A DNA stretch of 42,222 nt, taken from OLB6 sp964493635 (lineage in GTDB: Bacteria; Bacteroidota; Ignavibacteria; Kapaibacteriales; Kapaibacteriaceae). The stretch covers positions 1-42,222 of the forward strand of contig CAZBOW010000020.1 in NCBI GenBank assembly GCA_964493635.1, given 5' to 3'. The notes below the pieces were generated by a model. That model ran no database searches, was not told the origin of the DNA, and saw nothing but the letters and a program-made list of their open reading frames with translations. Shown here in pieces: positions 25,030 to 33,292 of this stretch. The translations under genes and the position numbers were made by a program. Position 1 is the first letter of the stretch. The number at the start of each line of letters is the position of its first letter.

Positions 25030-25044
25030 CGAACTTAACGTTCG
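25030..25044. promoter_or_regulatory. Inverted repeat in the lrp-mtgA intergenic region, possible operator
   Basis: The arms CGAAC and GTTCG flank a 5-base TTAAC spacer, forming a 15-base palindrome 9 bases before the mtgA ATG and about 32 bases upstream of the Lrp-family start. Lrp-type sites are often about 15 bases with an AT-rich centre, so autoregulation is plausible but unproven. Confidence 0.3.
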
Positions 25045-25053
25045 GAAACATTT

Positions 25054-25752
25054 ATGGCAACTTCTTTTCGTTCTTTTGCGAAAACGACGGCACGAGTTAC
25101 TCTCTGGGGGGTAGGCGCTCTCGTGGCCTGCATCGTGGCGCTGCGGTGGATCCCCCCGATCGCTACCCCACTGCAGGTGTGGCGGTTCTGCACGGCGCTG
25201 TTTGACGACCGTACTCCCAGATTGGTCAAGGATTGGGTGTCGTACGAGGATGTCTCGCCGCATCTCCTGCGGGCGGTAATCGTTACCGAGGATCGCAAGT
25301 TTCTGCGACATCATGGTATCGATTGGGACGCTGTGGATCATGCACGTCGCGTGAATCCCTCCCGTGTTCGCCGTGGCAAGCCCCCTCTCGGAGCCAGCAC
25401 CATCACGATGCAAACTGCCCGCAACGTATTCCTGCTTCCCTTTCGGTTTTACGTTCGCAAGGTGTTGGAAGCGGGCTTCGCCTACGCTATTGATGCCGTA
25501 TGGGGCAAAAAGCGCGTCCTCGAGGTGTACGTCAATGTGATCGAATGGGGTGATGGTATCTACGGCGCCCAGGCTGCGTCCAGAACCTACTTCAACAAGG
25601 ACGCGTCGGCACTCACGAGGAAAGAAGCGGCATTACTTGCTGCCGTTATTCAGAATCCGCGACGTTTTCATGCCGACCGTCCGTCGGCATACGTTAAACG
25701 TCGAGCGGCTGGGATCCAGTCACGCATGGGGGGAGCGGCCCTACCCCAGTAG
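25054..25752 (+). CDS. mtgA: Monofunctional biosynthetic peptidoglycan transglycosylase
   Basis: This 232-residue GT51 family enzyme polymerises lipid II into glycan strands at the outer face of the inner membrane. One N-terminal membrane segment (residues about 13-33, WGVGALVACIVALRWI) is followed by the GT51 motifs: the catalytic Glu in VTEDRKFLRHHGIDWDA, GASTITMQTARNVFL, RKVLEAGFAYAI, KKRVLEVYVNVIEWGDGIYG, and AALLAAVIQNPRRF. No penicillin-binding domain follows, so it is the monofunctional type. The gene is isolated on its strand and converges with the pseudouridine synthase gene, overlapping it by 59 bases. Confidence 0.95.
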   Translation: MATSFRSFAKTTARVTLWGVGALVACIVALRWIPPIATPLQVWRFCTALFDDRTPRLVKDWVSYEDVSPHLLRAVIVTEDRKFLRHHGIDWDAVDHARRVNPSRVRRGKPPLGASTITMQTARNVFLLPFRFYVRKVLEAGFAYAIDAVWGKKRVLEVYVNVIEWGDGIYGAQAASRTYFNKDASALTRKEAALLAAVIQNPRRFHADRPSAYVKRRAAGIQSRMGGAALPQ

Positions 25753-26869
25753 GTCGCAGCGCAACAATCGCATCTACCATGTCGGATGGCACCGGAGCAC
25801 TGAACTCCATTCTCTCACCCGACCCGGGATGGGTAAATCCTAACATCCGAGCATGCAGAGCCTGACGGTGTAGTGCCTGCAAGGCTCCCTTGGCCTGTGG
25901 TCGATACAAGTGGTGGATTGCTGCGACGGCGGCCTCTCTACCACCGTATCCCGGATCACCAACGATCGGATGACGAATCGACGACAGATGAACCCGAATC
26001 TGGTGTGTACGTCCGGTACGGAGTTTACAGGTTACCAACGTGGCAGCGTCATACCTCTCCACCACCGTGACCTCGGTGGCAGCGTACTTCCCGCCTCGAT
26101 CGACCACCTGCATCAGGGTTCGGTCTCTGGTGCTGCGTCCAATGGCAGCCTCTATCAATCGCCGATCGTCGCGTAACACCCCCCACGCCAGTGCAACGTA
26201 CTCGCGCGACACGGTGCGCTGGGCAAATTGCTCAGCCAGTGCCATGGTGACAGCATAGGTTTTGCCGACGACCATCACACCGGAAGTGTCCTTATCAAGT
26301 CGGTGGACAATTCCAGGACGTAGAACGCCGTCGTCGACCGATAGCCGATCGTTAGCTGGCCCCGATTCATCGGTGTCATACGTGTCATCGGTATCGTCGG
26401 TGTCGTCGGTGTCGTCGGTGTCGTTCCACTCTTGCCGACGCTGCAGCACATCGATGGCATCACGCTGCCCAGTGTGCCACAGAACGGCATTGACCAACGT
26501 ACCGACGCGGTTTCCAATACCAGGATGGACTGGCATGCCCGCGGGTTTGTTGACCACAATCAGATCGCGATCCTCGTACAGGACATCCAACGGGATGTCC
26601 TCGGGCACTAACTGCAAGGGAGGGGGCTTCATCACCGTAACTGTGAGGCGATCTCCCGGACGAATCTTGTAATTCGACTTGGTCATCGCACCATTCACCA
26701 GCACCGCACCGCGCTCGATGGCCTTCTGCACACGATTACGTGTAGCATGTTCGATGGCCCGCGTCAGGAACGCATCGATACGCTCCGGTTGCTGCCCCTT
26801 GGTAATCTCGAACGTATAGACGTGCTCGATTTTATCGGGATAGTTGGGATTACTCTGCAGGCTGCTCAT
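25694..26869 (-). CDS. RluA family 23S rRNA pseudouridine synthase with an acidic repeat insert
   Basis: About 391 residues. An N-terminal S4 RNA-binding domain (RIDAFLTRAIEHATRNRVQK) is followed by the RluA/RluD catalytic core with the Asp in GIVHRLDKDTSGVMVVGKT, then TVSREYVALAWG and LRTGRTHQIRVHLSSIRHPI. RluD-type enzymes convert uridines of the large-subunit rRNA to pseudouridine. An Asp-Thr repeat (DTDDTDDTDDTDDT) encoded by a 9-base tandem repeat interrupts the core before the catalytic motif. The start at 26869 (MSSLQSNPN) overlaps the end of lspA by 20 bases. A longer frame up to 27103 lies inside lspA and was rejected. The pairing with lspA resembles lspA-ylyB in Bacillus. Confidence 0.9.
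   Translation of the reverse strand: MSSLQSNPNYPDKIEHVYTFEITKGQQPERIDAFLTRAIEHATRNRVQKAIERGAVLVNGAMTKSNYKIRPGDRLTVTVMKPPPLQLVPEDIPLDVLYEDRDLIVVNKPAGMPVHPGIGNRVGTLVNAVLWHTGQRDAIDVLQRRQEWNDTDDTDDTDDTDDTYDTDESGPANDRLSVDDGVLRPGIVHRLDKDTSGVMVVGKTYAVTMALAEQFAQRTVSREYVALAWGVLRDDRRLIEAAIGRSTRDRTLMQVVDRGGKYAATEVTVVERYDAATLVTCKLRTGRTHQIRVHLSSIRHPIVGDPGYGGREAAVAAIHHLYRPQAKGALQALHRQALHARMLGFTHPGSGERMEFSAPVPSDMVDAIVALRPTGVGPLPPCVTGSQPLDV
26371..26424. repeat. Six-copy 9-base tandem repeat in the pseudouridine synthase gene
   Basis: Six units close to cggtgtcgt (plus strand) run head to tail with no shift; the last three are perfect. On the coding strand they encode an Asp/Thr-rich acidic loop. The unit length is a multiple of three, so copy-number change would keep the frame. 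Confidence 0.9.
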
Positions 26870-27443
26870 GGCGTCCACGTACAGACTCAGGTAGCCTACC
26901 ACCAAGGAGTAACAACAACACGATACCCACCGACACACAGCTATCGGCGATGTTAAACACCGGCCAATGTGTGTACACTTGGCCAAACCATGTGACATCG
27001 GGAATGTCGACCTGAATGAAGTCCACGACATGGCCATAGAACAGAGGGCCTTCTCCGTACAGCACGCCGTACAAGGCTCGGTCGATGAGATTACCGGTAG
27101 CACCGGCGAGGAGCAGTGCGACGGCTAACTGGACCGTCCAGTCAGCAACACGAAGGCGTAGCAAGTACACCCACAGTGCCACGGCGATCACCACCGTCAG
27201 AAGGGTAAGCACAATCTTGGCTTCTCCCCACGAGATGCCAAAGGCCATGCCTGGATTCTCGACGAATGTAATGCGAACAAGAGAACCGATCGGTTCAATC
27301 GAGTCTCCTAATCGCATGCCGTGATGTGTTACACCAAAGAAATCAAAACCCTTCACGAGCACCTTGGTGACCTGGTCGATCAGCACAAGCATGCCAGCGA
27401 GGATATGGTACCGGTACGGTTGTATGTGTTGCACGATGCCCAC
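26850..27443 (-). CDS. lspA: Lipoprotein signal peptidase (signal peptidase II)
   Basis: This 197-residue membrane aspartyl protease cleaves the signal peptide from prolipoproteins after lipidation. Four membrane segments are apparent. The catalytic regions are GATGNLIDRALYG and, with the second Asp, WPVFNIADSCVSVGIVLLLL. LVLIDQVTKVLVK marks the N-terminal helix. The start is GTG at 27441-27443, 11 bases after the DksA-like gene. It is longer than the typical 160-170 residues because of a loop before the last helix (residues about 135-155) and a C-terminal tail. The order ileS, dksA-like, lspA is familiar from many bacteria. Confidence 0.94.
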   Translation of the reverse strand: MGIVQHIQPYRYHILAGMLVLIDQVTKVLVKGFDFFGVTHHGMRLGDSIEPIGSLVRITFVENPGMAFGISWGEAKIVLTLLTVVIAVALWVYLLRLRVADWTVQLAVALLLAGATGNLIDRALYGVLYGEGPLFYGHVVDFIQVDIPDVTWFGQVYTHWPVFNIADSCVSVGIVLLLLLGGRLPESVRGRHEQPAE

Positions 27444-27454
27444 TACCGCCTCGG

Positions 27455-28012
27455 CTACTTGAGTGCGTCGGACGACTTGGCCACAATACGATCAACACCG
27501 TCCGTTGGGCAGGTTTGGTGAATCTTGTACGAAGCAGAAAGCGTTGTGATTGGCACAGCCAGCAGACGCTCCTTGGCAATGAGAATGCCACACATCCGAC
27601 ACAGACCGTAGGTTTTATCCTCGATGCGCTGAAGGGCCTCCTCCAACTTGCGGAGGTAGTCCTGAATACGCTGGATCTGGGCGTAGGTCTTCTCTTTTTC
27701 GATTGCTTCGGAACCCTGCTCCGCCATATGCATCGAGTAGATCGCACTCTCGTCGGCGGATTCTGAATTGGTCAGATCCTCGAGGCGCTCTCGGAGCATG
27801 CGCAACTCGTCGAAGGCCTCTTCGCGTGCCTTTTCGATGTTCTTTTTGAATGCGGCAAGGTCCTTATCGCTGTAGCGTAGACCCTTTTTCGGTGGAATAG
27901 GCAACTGTGGTGCCTTGCTGCGCTCCTTAGAAACAGAACCTGCTCCGGCAGTGGAACCCGCCGGAGCAGATGTGGAGCGCACTCCAGTAGCTTTTGCTGA
28001 CTTCGTCGTCAC
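27455..28012 (-). CDS. DksA/TraR family protein, conserved part (true start probably upstream)
   Basis: The frame encodes a coiled-coil region (residues about 45-125) followed by a DksA-type C-terminus, IEDKTYGLCRMCGILIAKER and LLAVPITTL. DksA-like proteins bind the RNA polymerase secondary channel and act with ppGpp. The zinc finger is degenerate: the first CxxC is kept, but the second pair is reduced to one Cys in YKIHQTC. Position 28012 is only a GTG inside a longer open frame, which continues upstream without a stop to the poly-T tract at 28162-28171. That upstream stretch has the same Ser/Thr/Lys/Ala-rich composition, so the real start is probably the ATG at 28335 beyond the assembly gap. 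It lies between ileS and lspA, a conserved place for this family. Confidence 0.85.
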   Translation of the reverse strand: MTTKSAKATGVRSTSAPAGSTAGAGSVSKERSKAPQLPIPPKKGLRYSDKDLAAFKKNIEKAREEAFDELRMLRERLEDLTNSESADESAIYSMHMAEQGSEAIEKEKTYAQIQRIQDYLRKLEEALQRIEDKTYGLCRMCGILIAKERLLAVPITTLSASYKIHQTCPTDGVDRIVAKSSDALK

Positions 28013-28335
28013 TTCCTTCCTTTGTGCTGTCTTTTCCGAGCGTACTGTACCCTTGTCCCCACCTGTACTTGCTGACGTACGACCAACAACCCTGCTGGAG
28101 GTTGGAGCCGCGGTCGAAGTCTTCGCTACCGAACGTACCGACGAGCTGCTAGTTAGCTTGCTTTTTTTTTTGCAGCNNNNNNNNNNNNNNNNNNNNNNNN
28201 NNNNNNNNNNNNNNNNNNNNNNNNNNNNNNNNNNNNNNNNNNNNNNNNNNNNNNNNNNNNNNNNNNNNNNNNNNNNTTTGCAGCGGCCTTCTTAGGAGCT
28301 GCTGCCTTCTTCGTGGCCTTCTTGGCTGTTGCCAT
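28013..28335 (-). CDS. Lys/Ala-rich N-terminal segment, probably the 5' part of the DksA-like gene, with gap
   Basis: From the ATG at 28333-28335 the minus strand encodes MATAKKATKKAAAPKKAAA, then meets a 100-N gap (28177-28276) and a run of ten A. Merging the 8 identical flank bases gives KKKAS and a stop, a 24-residue basic peptide. With one extra A in the run, or a different number of repeats in the gap, the frame instead reads through Ser/Thr/Lys-rich sequence into the DksA-like part. I favour one long gene with a histone H1-like basic tail. A separate tiny basic peptide, or slippage on the A run, are alternatives. Confidence 0.55.
28162..28284. repeat. Homopolymer of ten T followed by a 100-N gap with 8-base flank identity
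   Basis: Ten T at 28162-28171 precede the gap at 28177-28276. The bases tttgcagc end the left flank (28169-28176) and begin the right one (28277-28284). The tract encodes Lys and Ala codons on the minus strand, and its true length decides the reading frame of the DksA-like gene. Confidence 0.8.
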
Positions 28336-28396
28336 AGAACGGACCTCCAACCTGGTTAATGAATGAAAACGCGTGCGTCACTTTGACGCAACACAG

Positions 28397-31300
28397 TTAC
28401 ACAACGCGCTCAACGCGCACGTTGACGTGACGCCCGTTTATCTCGAGACCAACTCCGTGAAGTTGTTCCCCCCGCTCGAGCGTTATCGCCAGCGTTTCCA
28501 TTGCAATGTACGATCGCATCGAAAGGAATGCTTCGGTCGTTTCGGCATCAGTATCGAACTCGATACGGATGCGATCGGTCACAGCATATCCTGAATCTTT
28601 GCGAAGCTTCTGAAGACGACTCACAAATTCTCTGGCCAAGCCTTCACGTTCCAACGCTTGGTCAATCTCGGTGTCGAGTGCCACCGTCGTAGACCCCTCG
28701 GTAGCTACCAGCCACCCTTCGATGTCCTCACTGACAATCTCGACATCTTCGAAGTCGATCTGCACCGTAGCACTTTCGATTTCGATGGCAAGAACCGACG
28801 ACTGTTCGAGTTGACGTACTTGATCGTTGTCCAGCAAGCGAATCGCCTCAGCAACGCGTTTTGTGTGCTCACCGTACTTCTTACCGATCACCTTGAAGTT
28901 GGGTTTGGCACTGCGTTGGACGATGTTGGTATCGTCCGAGACATACTCGATTTCTTTGACATTGATCTCTTCGATGATCACATCTTCGACCAATTGAATA
29001 TCACGACGTGTTGCCGGGCTATCAACGGGCACGAGAATGCGGCGCAGTGGTTGCCGAGTCTTTATGCGAGCCTTCTCCCTCAAAGAACGTGCGAGTGACA
29101 CAATCGTTTGCGCTCGCTGCATTCGACGTTCAAGCTCAGCGTCAACAACGCTGCTCTCGAACGCAGGCAATATACAACAATGCACGCTGATTTCGACTGG
29201 CTGTGGATGCAGTCGCAAGTAGAGTGTCTCGGCAAGAAACGGAGCAACGGGTGCCGTCAACTCGGCCATAGCAACAAGCACTTCGTAGAGTGTATCGTAC
29301 GCGGCTTGTTTGTCGGTATCGAATTCGCCTTTCCAGAACCGTCGTCGGTTGCGACGCACGTACCAATTCGAAAGATCTTCAACGGCAAACTCCTGTACGA
29401 CACGACATCCACGCGTGATGTCGTACCCATCCATCGCCTTGACGAACTCTGCTCGAATCGACTGTAGTCGCGAGATGATCCATCGATCAATCTCCGGACG
29501 GTCAGCAACGGTCACCGGCGTGGCTGATCGCTGATAGCCATCAACGTTCGCATAGAGAGCGAAGAACTCATACGTGTTGGTCAACGAACGAAAGAAGTCG
29601 GCCACGACGGTTCGTGCGATCTCTTCCTCGTTGAACAGTTTCGGCTTCCACACCGGCGAGGCCGACATCAGGTACCAACGAATGGCATCAGCCCCATACC
29701 GATCAAAGAGTTGAAACGGATCTACCGTATTGCCCTTCGACTTCGACATCTTCGAGCCATGCTTGTCGAGCACTAGGTCGTTGACAACAACGTTCCGATA
29801 TGCAGGCTGTCCGAATAACGCAGTGGAGATATTGTGTAGCGTGTAGAACCATCCACGCGTTTGGTCGATTCCCTCGGCAATGAAGTCAGCCGGGAATGAT
29901 TGCTCAAAGACGTCGACGTTTTCGAATGGGTAGTGGAGCTGCGCAAATGGCATACTGCCGGAATCGAACCATACGTCCACAACCTCTCGTGTGCGACGGT
30001 AGACCTTACCATCACGCTCGAAGATCACACGATCGACGAACGGTCGATGAAGATCGATGTCAACACCCGCCTCACCGATAGGAACGCGACGACCGTCCTC
30101 GAACTCATAGAGGCCGGTCATCAGTTCGGCAACGGATCCAACGGCAAACATTTCTTCGCCATCTTCACGGATCCAGATCGGCAGTGGAGTGCCCCAGTAC
30201 CGATCGCGTGACAGCGACCACTCTTTGACTTCATCCAACCAATTGCCAAACCGTCCCTCGCCGATCTCCGGCGGATGCCATGCAATCTGTTTGTTGTTGC
30301 GAACGAGCTCGTCCTTGTACCTCGGTGAGGCGATGAACCATGAATCCCGTGCGTAGTAGATCACGGGGTTGTCCGTACGCCAACAATGCGGGTAGCTATG
30401 GACATAATCAAAAGAACTGCGATATACCCGCCCGAGTTCTTTGAGCCGAATAACGATGTCGCGATCGGCGCCCTCTTCCACGTGATCGGCGTAGGTGAAT
30501 GTTTTCACCGTTCTTCCAGCAAACTCACCCACGTCCTCCGTGAACCGCCCATGGGGCGTAACCGGCTGGGGCATCGGTAAGTTGTACTGCTTGGATAACT
30601 CAAAGTCGTCTTGTCCAAATGCCGGCGCAATGTGGACGATTCCCGATCCATCTTCGGTGGAGACAAAACTTCCGGTTACCACGGTGAATGTATTCGGAAA
30701 CGTCTCGGTGTCTAGGTTGAGGTATGGCAACATCTGACGGTATCCAATGCCGACAAGGTCGGCACCGCGATAGCGCTTGATGACCGTGACCTCGCCTTCG
30801 AGCACTGACATTCGAGACTCGGCCAGAACCAGCCGATGTTCCGAAACTGTGCCATCCTTTTTTTCGTGGCGCACCTGCACCAGTACGTATGGGATATCCG
30901 CACCCACGGCCAATGCAACGTTGGCAAACAACGTCCACGGAGTGGTCGTCCACACCAGCAGATCGGCTCCGACGAGTTCCTCATGCTCAGCACACGTGGA
31001 TATCGAGGCCATCACGTAGAGGTTGGCATCACGCACCTCTTTGTAGTTCTGCGATAACTCATGACTCGACAACGGCGTGCCGAGGGTCGGTGACTGAGGT
31101 ACAACCTTGAACCCCTTATAGATGAGCCCCTTTTCAAAAAATCGTTTGAGCGCCCACCATACCGACTCGATGTAGTCGTTGGTACAGGTGACGTAGGCCG
31201 CATCCATATCCAGCCAATAGCCCATACGGCGAGTCAACGTGCGCCACCCCTCCTCCATCTCGATGTTGGTGTCGACAATCGCCCGACACTCAGCATTGAA

Positions 31301-31645
31301 TCTCTGGACTCCAATCTCTTCGATCTGCGACTTGTCGGTAATACCGAGTTGCTTTTCCGCGGCAATCTCCACAGGCAGGCCGTGTGTATCCCATCCAGCC
31401 TGGCGGCGAACGGCGAAACCTTGCATCGTTTTATACCGACACATCGCATCCTTGACCGTGCGGGCAAGGACGTGATGAATCCCCGGACGACCATTCACGG
31501 TTGGTGGTCCTTCGTAGAAGGTAAACACCGGCTTTCCCGCAGTATCCTGCTGGGTACGATCGAAGACGTGGTGCTCGGTCCAATACGCCAGGATGGCGCT
31601 CTCTAAGGCAGGGTACGAAATGTTGTCCGGCAAGGGCTCGAACAT
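28397..31645 (-). CDS. ileS: Isoleucyl-tRNA synthetase
   Basis: This 1082-residue class I synthetase charges tRNA-Ile. The HIGH-type motif is GIHH (residues 55-58, in NGRPGIHHVLART). The KMSKS loop lies near residue 630 (HGSKMSKSKGNTVDP). The CP1 editing domain sits between them (WTTTPWTLFANVALAVG, with GSGIVHIAPAFGQDD). The anticodon-binding domain and a long C-terminal region follow. The length, with no terminal zinc-finger Cys cluster, fits the eukaryote-like type 2 IleRS, which is often naturally tolerant of mupirocin; that tolerance is inferred only. A TAnnTTTG element lies about 30 bases upstream. It leads the ileS, dksA-like, lspA, pseudouridine synthase run. Confidence 0.96.
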   Translation of the reverse strand: MFEPLPDNISYPALESAILAYWTEHHVFDRTQQDTAGKPVFTFYEGPPTVNGRPGIHHVLARTVKDAMCRYKTMQGFAVRRQAGWDTHGLPVEIAAEKQLGITDKSQIEEIGVQRFNAECRAIVDTNIEMEEGWRTLTRRMGYWLDMDAAYVTCTNDYIESVWWALKRFFEKGLIYKGFKVVPQSPTLGTPLSSHELSQNYKEVRDANLYVMASISTCAEHEELVGADLLVWTTTPWTLFANVALAVGADIPYVLVQVRHEKKDGTVSEHRLVLAESRMSVLEGEVTVIKRYRGADLVGIGYRQMLPYLNLDTETFPNTFTVVTGSFVSTEDGSGIVHIAPAFGQDDFELSKQYNLPMPQPVTPHGRFTEDVGEFAGRTVKTFTYADHVEEGADRDIVIRLKELGRVYRSSFDYVHSYPHCWRTDNPVIYYARDSWFIASPRYKDELVRNNKQIAWHPPEIGEGRFGNWLDEVKEWSLSRDRYWGTPLPIWIREDGEEMFAVGSVAELMTGLYEFEDGRRVPIGEAGVDIDLHRPFVDRVIFERDGKVYRRTREVVDVWFDSGSMPFAQLHYPFENVDVFEQSFPADFIAEGIDQTRGWFYTLHNISTALFGQPAYRNVVVNDLVLDKHGSKMSKSKGNTVDPFQLFDRYGADAIRWYLMSASPVWKPKLFNEEEIARTVVADFFRSLTNTYEFFALYANVDGYQRSATPVTVADRPEIDRWIISRLQSIRAEFVKAMDGYDITRGCRVVQEFAVEDLSNWYVRRNRRRFWKGEFDTDKQAAYDTLYEVLVAMAELTAPVAPFLAETLYLRLHPQPVEISVHCCILPAFESSVVDAELERRMQRAQTIVSLARSLREKARIKTRQPLRRILVPVDSPATRRDIQLVEDVIIEEINVKEIEYVSDDTNIVQRSAKPNFKVIGKKYGEHTKRVAEAIRLLDNDQVRQLEQSSVLAIEIESATVQIDFEDVEIVSEDIEGWLVATEGSTTVALDTEIDQALEREGLAREFVSRLQKLRKDSGYAVTDRIRIEFDTDAETTEAFLSMRSYIAMETLAITLERGEQLHGVGLEINGRHVNVRVERVV

Positions 31646-31675
31646 GGGCTCTTTCTACAGTGTAGGCGATAGTGG

Positions 31676-31683
31676 CAAAACTA
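31676..31683 (-). promoter_or_regulatory. Candidate -7 promoter element for the ileS operon
   Basis: The minus strand reads TAGTTTTG, matching TAnnTTTG, 30 bases before the ileS ATG. Its TAG is also the stop codon of the histidine kinase gene, so the promoter would begin exactly where the upstream gene ends. No -33 TTG is evident at normal spacing. Confidence 0.4.
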
Positions 31684-33240
31684 CGAACGGATCACGTCTC
31701 GCGTTTCGCGCAGTGGCTGGTACCTTGGGAACGACAGCACAAATGTGGTTCCCACTCCTATGGTACTGTCGACGTGCACCGTTCCGTGGTGAGATTGCAC
31801 CACCCATTGCACAATCGCAAGGCCGAGACCGGTGCCATGAATGTCACTCGAACGCGCCTTGTCAACACGGAAGAATCGATCAAAGATGCGCGAAATCTGA
31901 TCGTCCGGAATGCCCGAACCGGTATCACGCACGGTAACGATTGCAGCATCGCCCTGGGAATGCAATGCGACAACCACGGTACCTCCGGGTGGTGTGTACT
32001 TGATCGCATTTTCAATCACGTTCAGCAGAGCCTGATGAAGCCGAACGGAGTCACCAAGAATCTGGACGTTGGCATCGATATGCGACTCGACACGTATCTG
32101 CTTGGGCTCGGCAAGGATAATGACGTCCTCGGTGATGTCGCGCACAATCTCGGAGAAGTCCAGAGGATGCAAGTCCAACACGAGCTGACCACTCTCGGCT
32201 CGCGAGAGGTCGAGAAGTCCTTGCACGACGTGCGTAAGTCGCACTACTTCCTCAAGGCAACTCTGCAGGGTGTGTCGCACGTTGTCATCGGAGATTTCCG
32301 TGCGCAGTGCAACCTCCAGCTCCCCCATCAAGATTGCCAGCGGAGTCTTGAGCTCATGGCTGGCGTCGGAGGTGAATTGTCGGATTTGATCAAAGGAACG
32401 CTCCAAACGCGCAATCATTTCGTTGAGAATGGCCGTTAACCGACCGATTTCATCATTACTCTGCAGTACCGGCAGGCGCTCAGAGAGGCGCTCGGCCGTG
32501 ATGCGTTGTGCCCGTTGTGCAATGACGTCCACAGGACGCAGGGCCCTGCGTGCTAGGAACCACCCGAGCAACACCGAACCAAGAAGCACCACCGGGATGG
32601 AGTACAGCAGAATAGCAAACAGGCTCTGGAGTGTTTCATCGACAGCTCGCACGGGATAGGCCGCCGTGATCGCAGCAAGGGAGTCCCGTACGCTCACAAT
32701 GCGATACCGCTCATTGCGCAGCGTGGCGTAGCTGTACAGGATACCATCGTGCGGTCGCTCTCCGGCGTTCCGGAGCTGTTCGTACGTCGGCAGCGTATCA
32801 ATCAGGAGATTATCGGATCTCCACATCACCTCTCCCGAAGGCGTACTTGCCTGAAGGGCGTAGGAAGAGGAGTTGAGCAAGACGTGCTCATAGACGGCCG
32901 ACCACACGGGATCCTCTCTGCGTTCCAACAAGGACTGCGGTACCGGAATGGGACCCACGAAATCACGCATCGAACTGCGCTGAAGAAACTCAAACGCCGC
33001 ATCCGTCGACGACGATGTGCGCGTGGTCCGACGGACGGGGGTAAGGGGCTTTCGGCCCTCATCCTGCTCGCGCTGGATCACAGCCTGGAGTGACGCCGCT
33101 GCTCGTTTCAGCGACGCGTCAAGGTTGGCGTACAGCTCCCGTGAAACGGTCCAGTAGGCTACCACACCGAACAACGCCACAGTGATAGCGACCAGTCCTC
33201 CGTAGAGCAAGGCCAGACGAGTACGTAGTGTAAGATGCAC
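31681..33240 (-). CDS. Membrane sensor histidine kinase without an adjacent response regulator
   Basis: This 519-residue protein has a first membrane helix at about residues 9-30 (LALLYGGLVAITVALFGVVA). A periplasmic sensor region of roughly 150-170 residues follows, then a second helix near 210-235 (LFAILLYSIPVVLLGSVLLG). Next come a HAMP segment, the HisKA domain with phospho-acceptor His in FTSDASHELKTPLAI (about residue 293), and HATPase with NAIKYTPPGG, DTGSGIPDDQ and HGTGLGLAIV. It resembles the CusS/QseC-type kinases. No response regulator gene lies on either side, so it is an orphan in this window. The GTG start directly follows a GGAG with almost no spacing, so the exact start is uncertain. 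It diverges from murI. Confidence 0.93.
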   Translation of the reverse strand: MHLTLRTRLALLYGGLVAITVALFGVVAYWTVSRELYANLDASLKRAAASLQAVIQREQDEGRKPLTPVRRTTRTSSSTDAAFEFLQRSSMRDFVGPIPVPQSLLERREDPVWSAVYEHVLLNSSSYALQASTPSGEVMWRSDNLLIDTLPTYEQLRNAGERPHDGILYSYATLRNERYRIVSVRDSLAAITAAYPVRAVDETLQSLFAILLYSIPVVLLGSVLLGWFLARRALRPVDVIAQRAQRITAERLSERLPVLQSNDEIGRLTAILNEMIARLERSFDQIRQFTSDASHELKTPLAILMGELEVALRTEISDDNVRHTLQSCLEEVVRLTHVVQGLLDLSRAESGQLVLDLHPLDFSEIVRDITEDVIILAEPKQIRVESHIDANVQILGDSVRLHQALLNVIENAIKYTPPGGTVVVALHSQGDAAIVTVRDTGSGIPDDQISRIFDRFFRVDKARSSDIHGTGLGLAIVQWVVQSHHGTVHVDSTIGVGTTFVLSFPRYQPLRETRDVIRS

Positions 33241-33279
33241 CTCCGAATCTACGGAGCACGGCCGACCTGCCAGAGTCCG

Positions 33280-33287
33280 TATTTTCC
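33280..33287 (+). promoter_or_regulatory. Weak -7-like element before murI
   Basis: TATTTTCC ends 5 bases before the murI ATG, in the 52-base divergent region with the histidine kinase gene. It is similar in position to other near-leaderless elements here but departs from TAnnTTTG at the last two positions. Confidence 0.2.
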
Positions 33288-33292
33288 GCAGT

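Noticed and set aside
26870..27103. Longer N-terminus of the pseudouridine synthase
   Set aside because: It lies wholly inside lspA and has no family similarity; the S4 domain starts shortly after 26869.
28153..28335. Independent histone H1-like small protein
   Set aside because: Possible, but it depends on the exact homopolymer length at an unresolved gap, and the DksA frame is open right up to it; treated as part of that gene.
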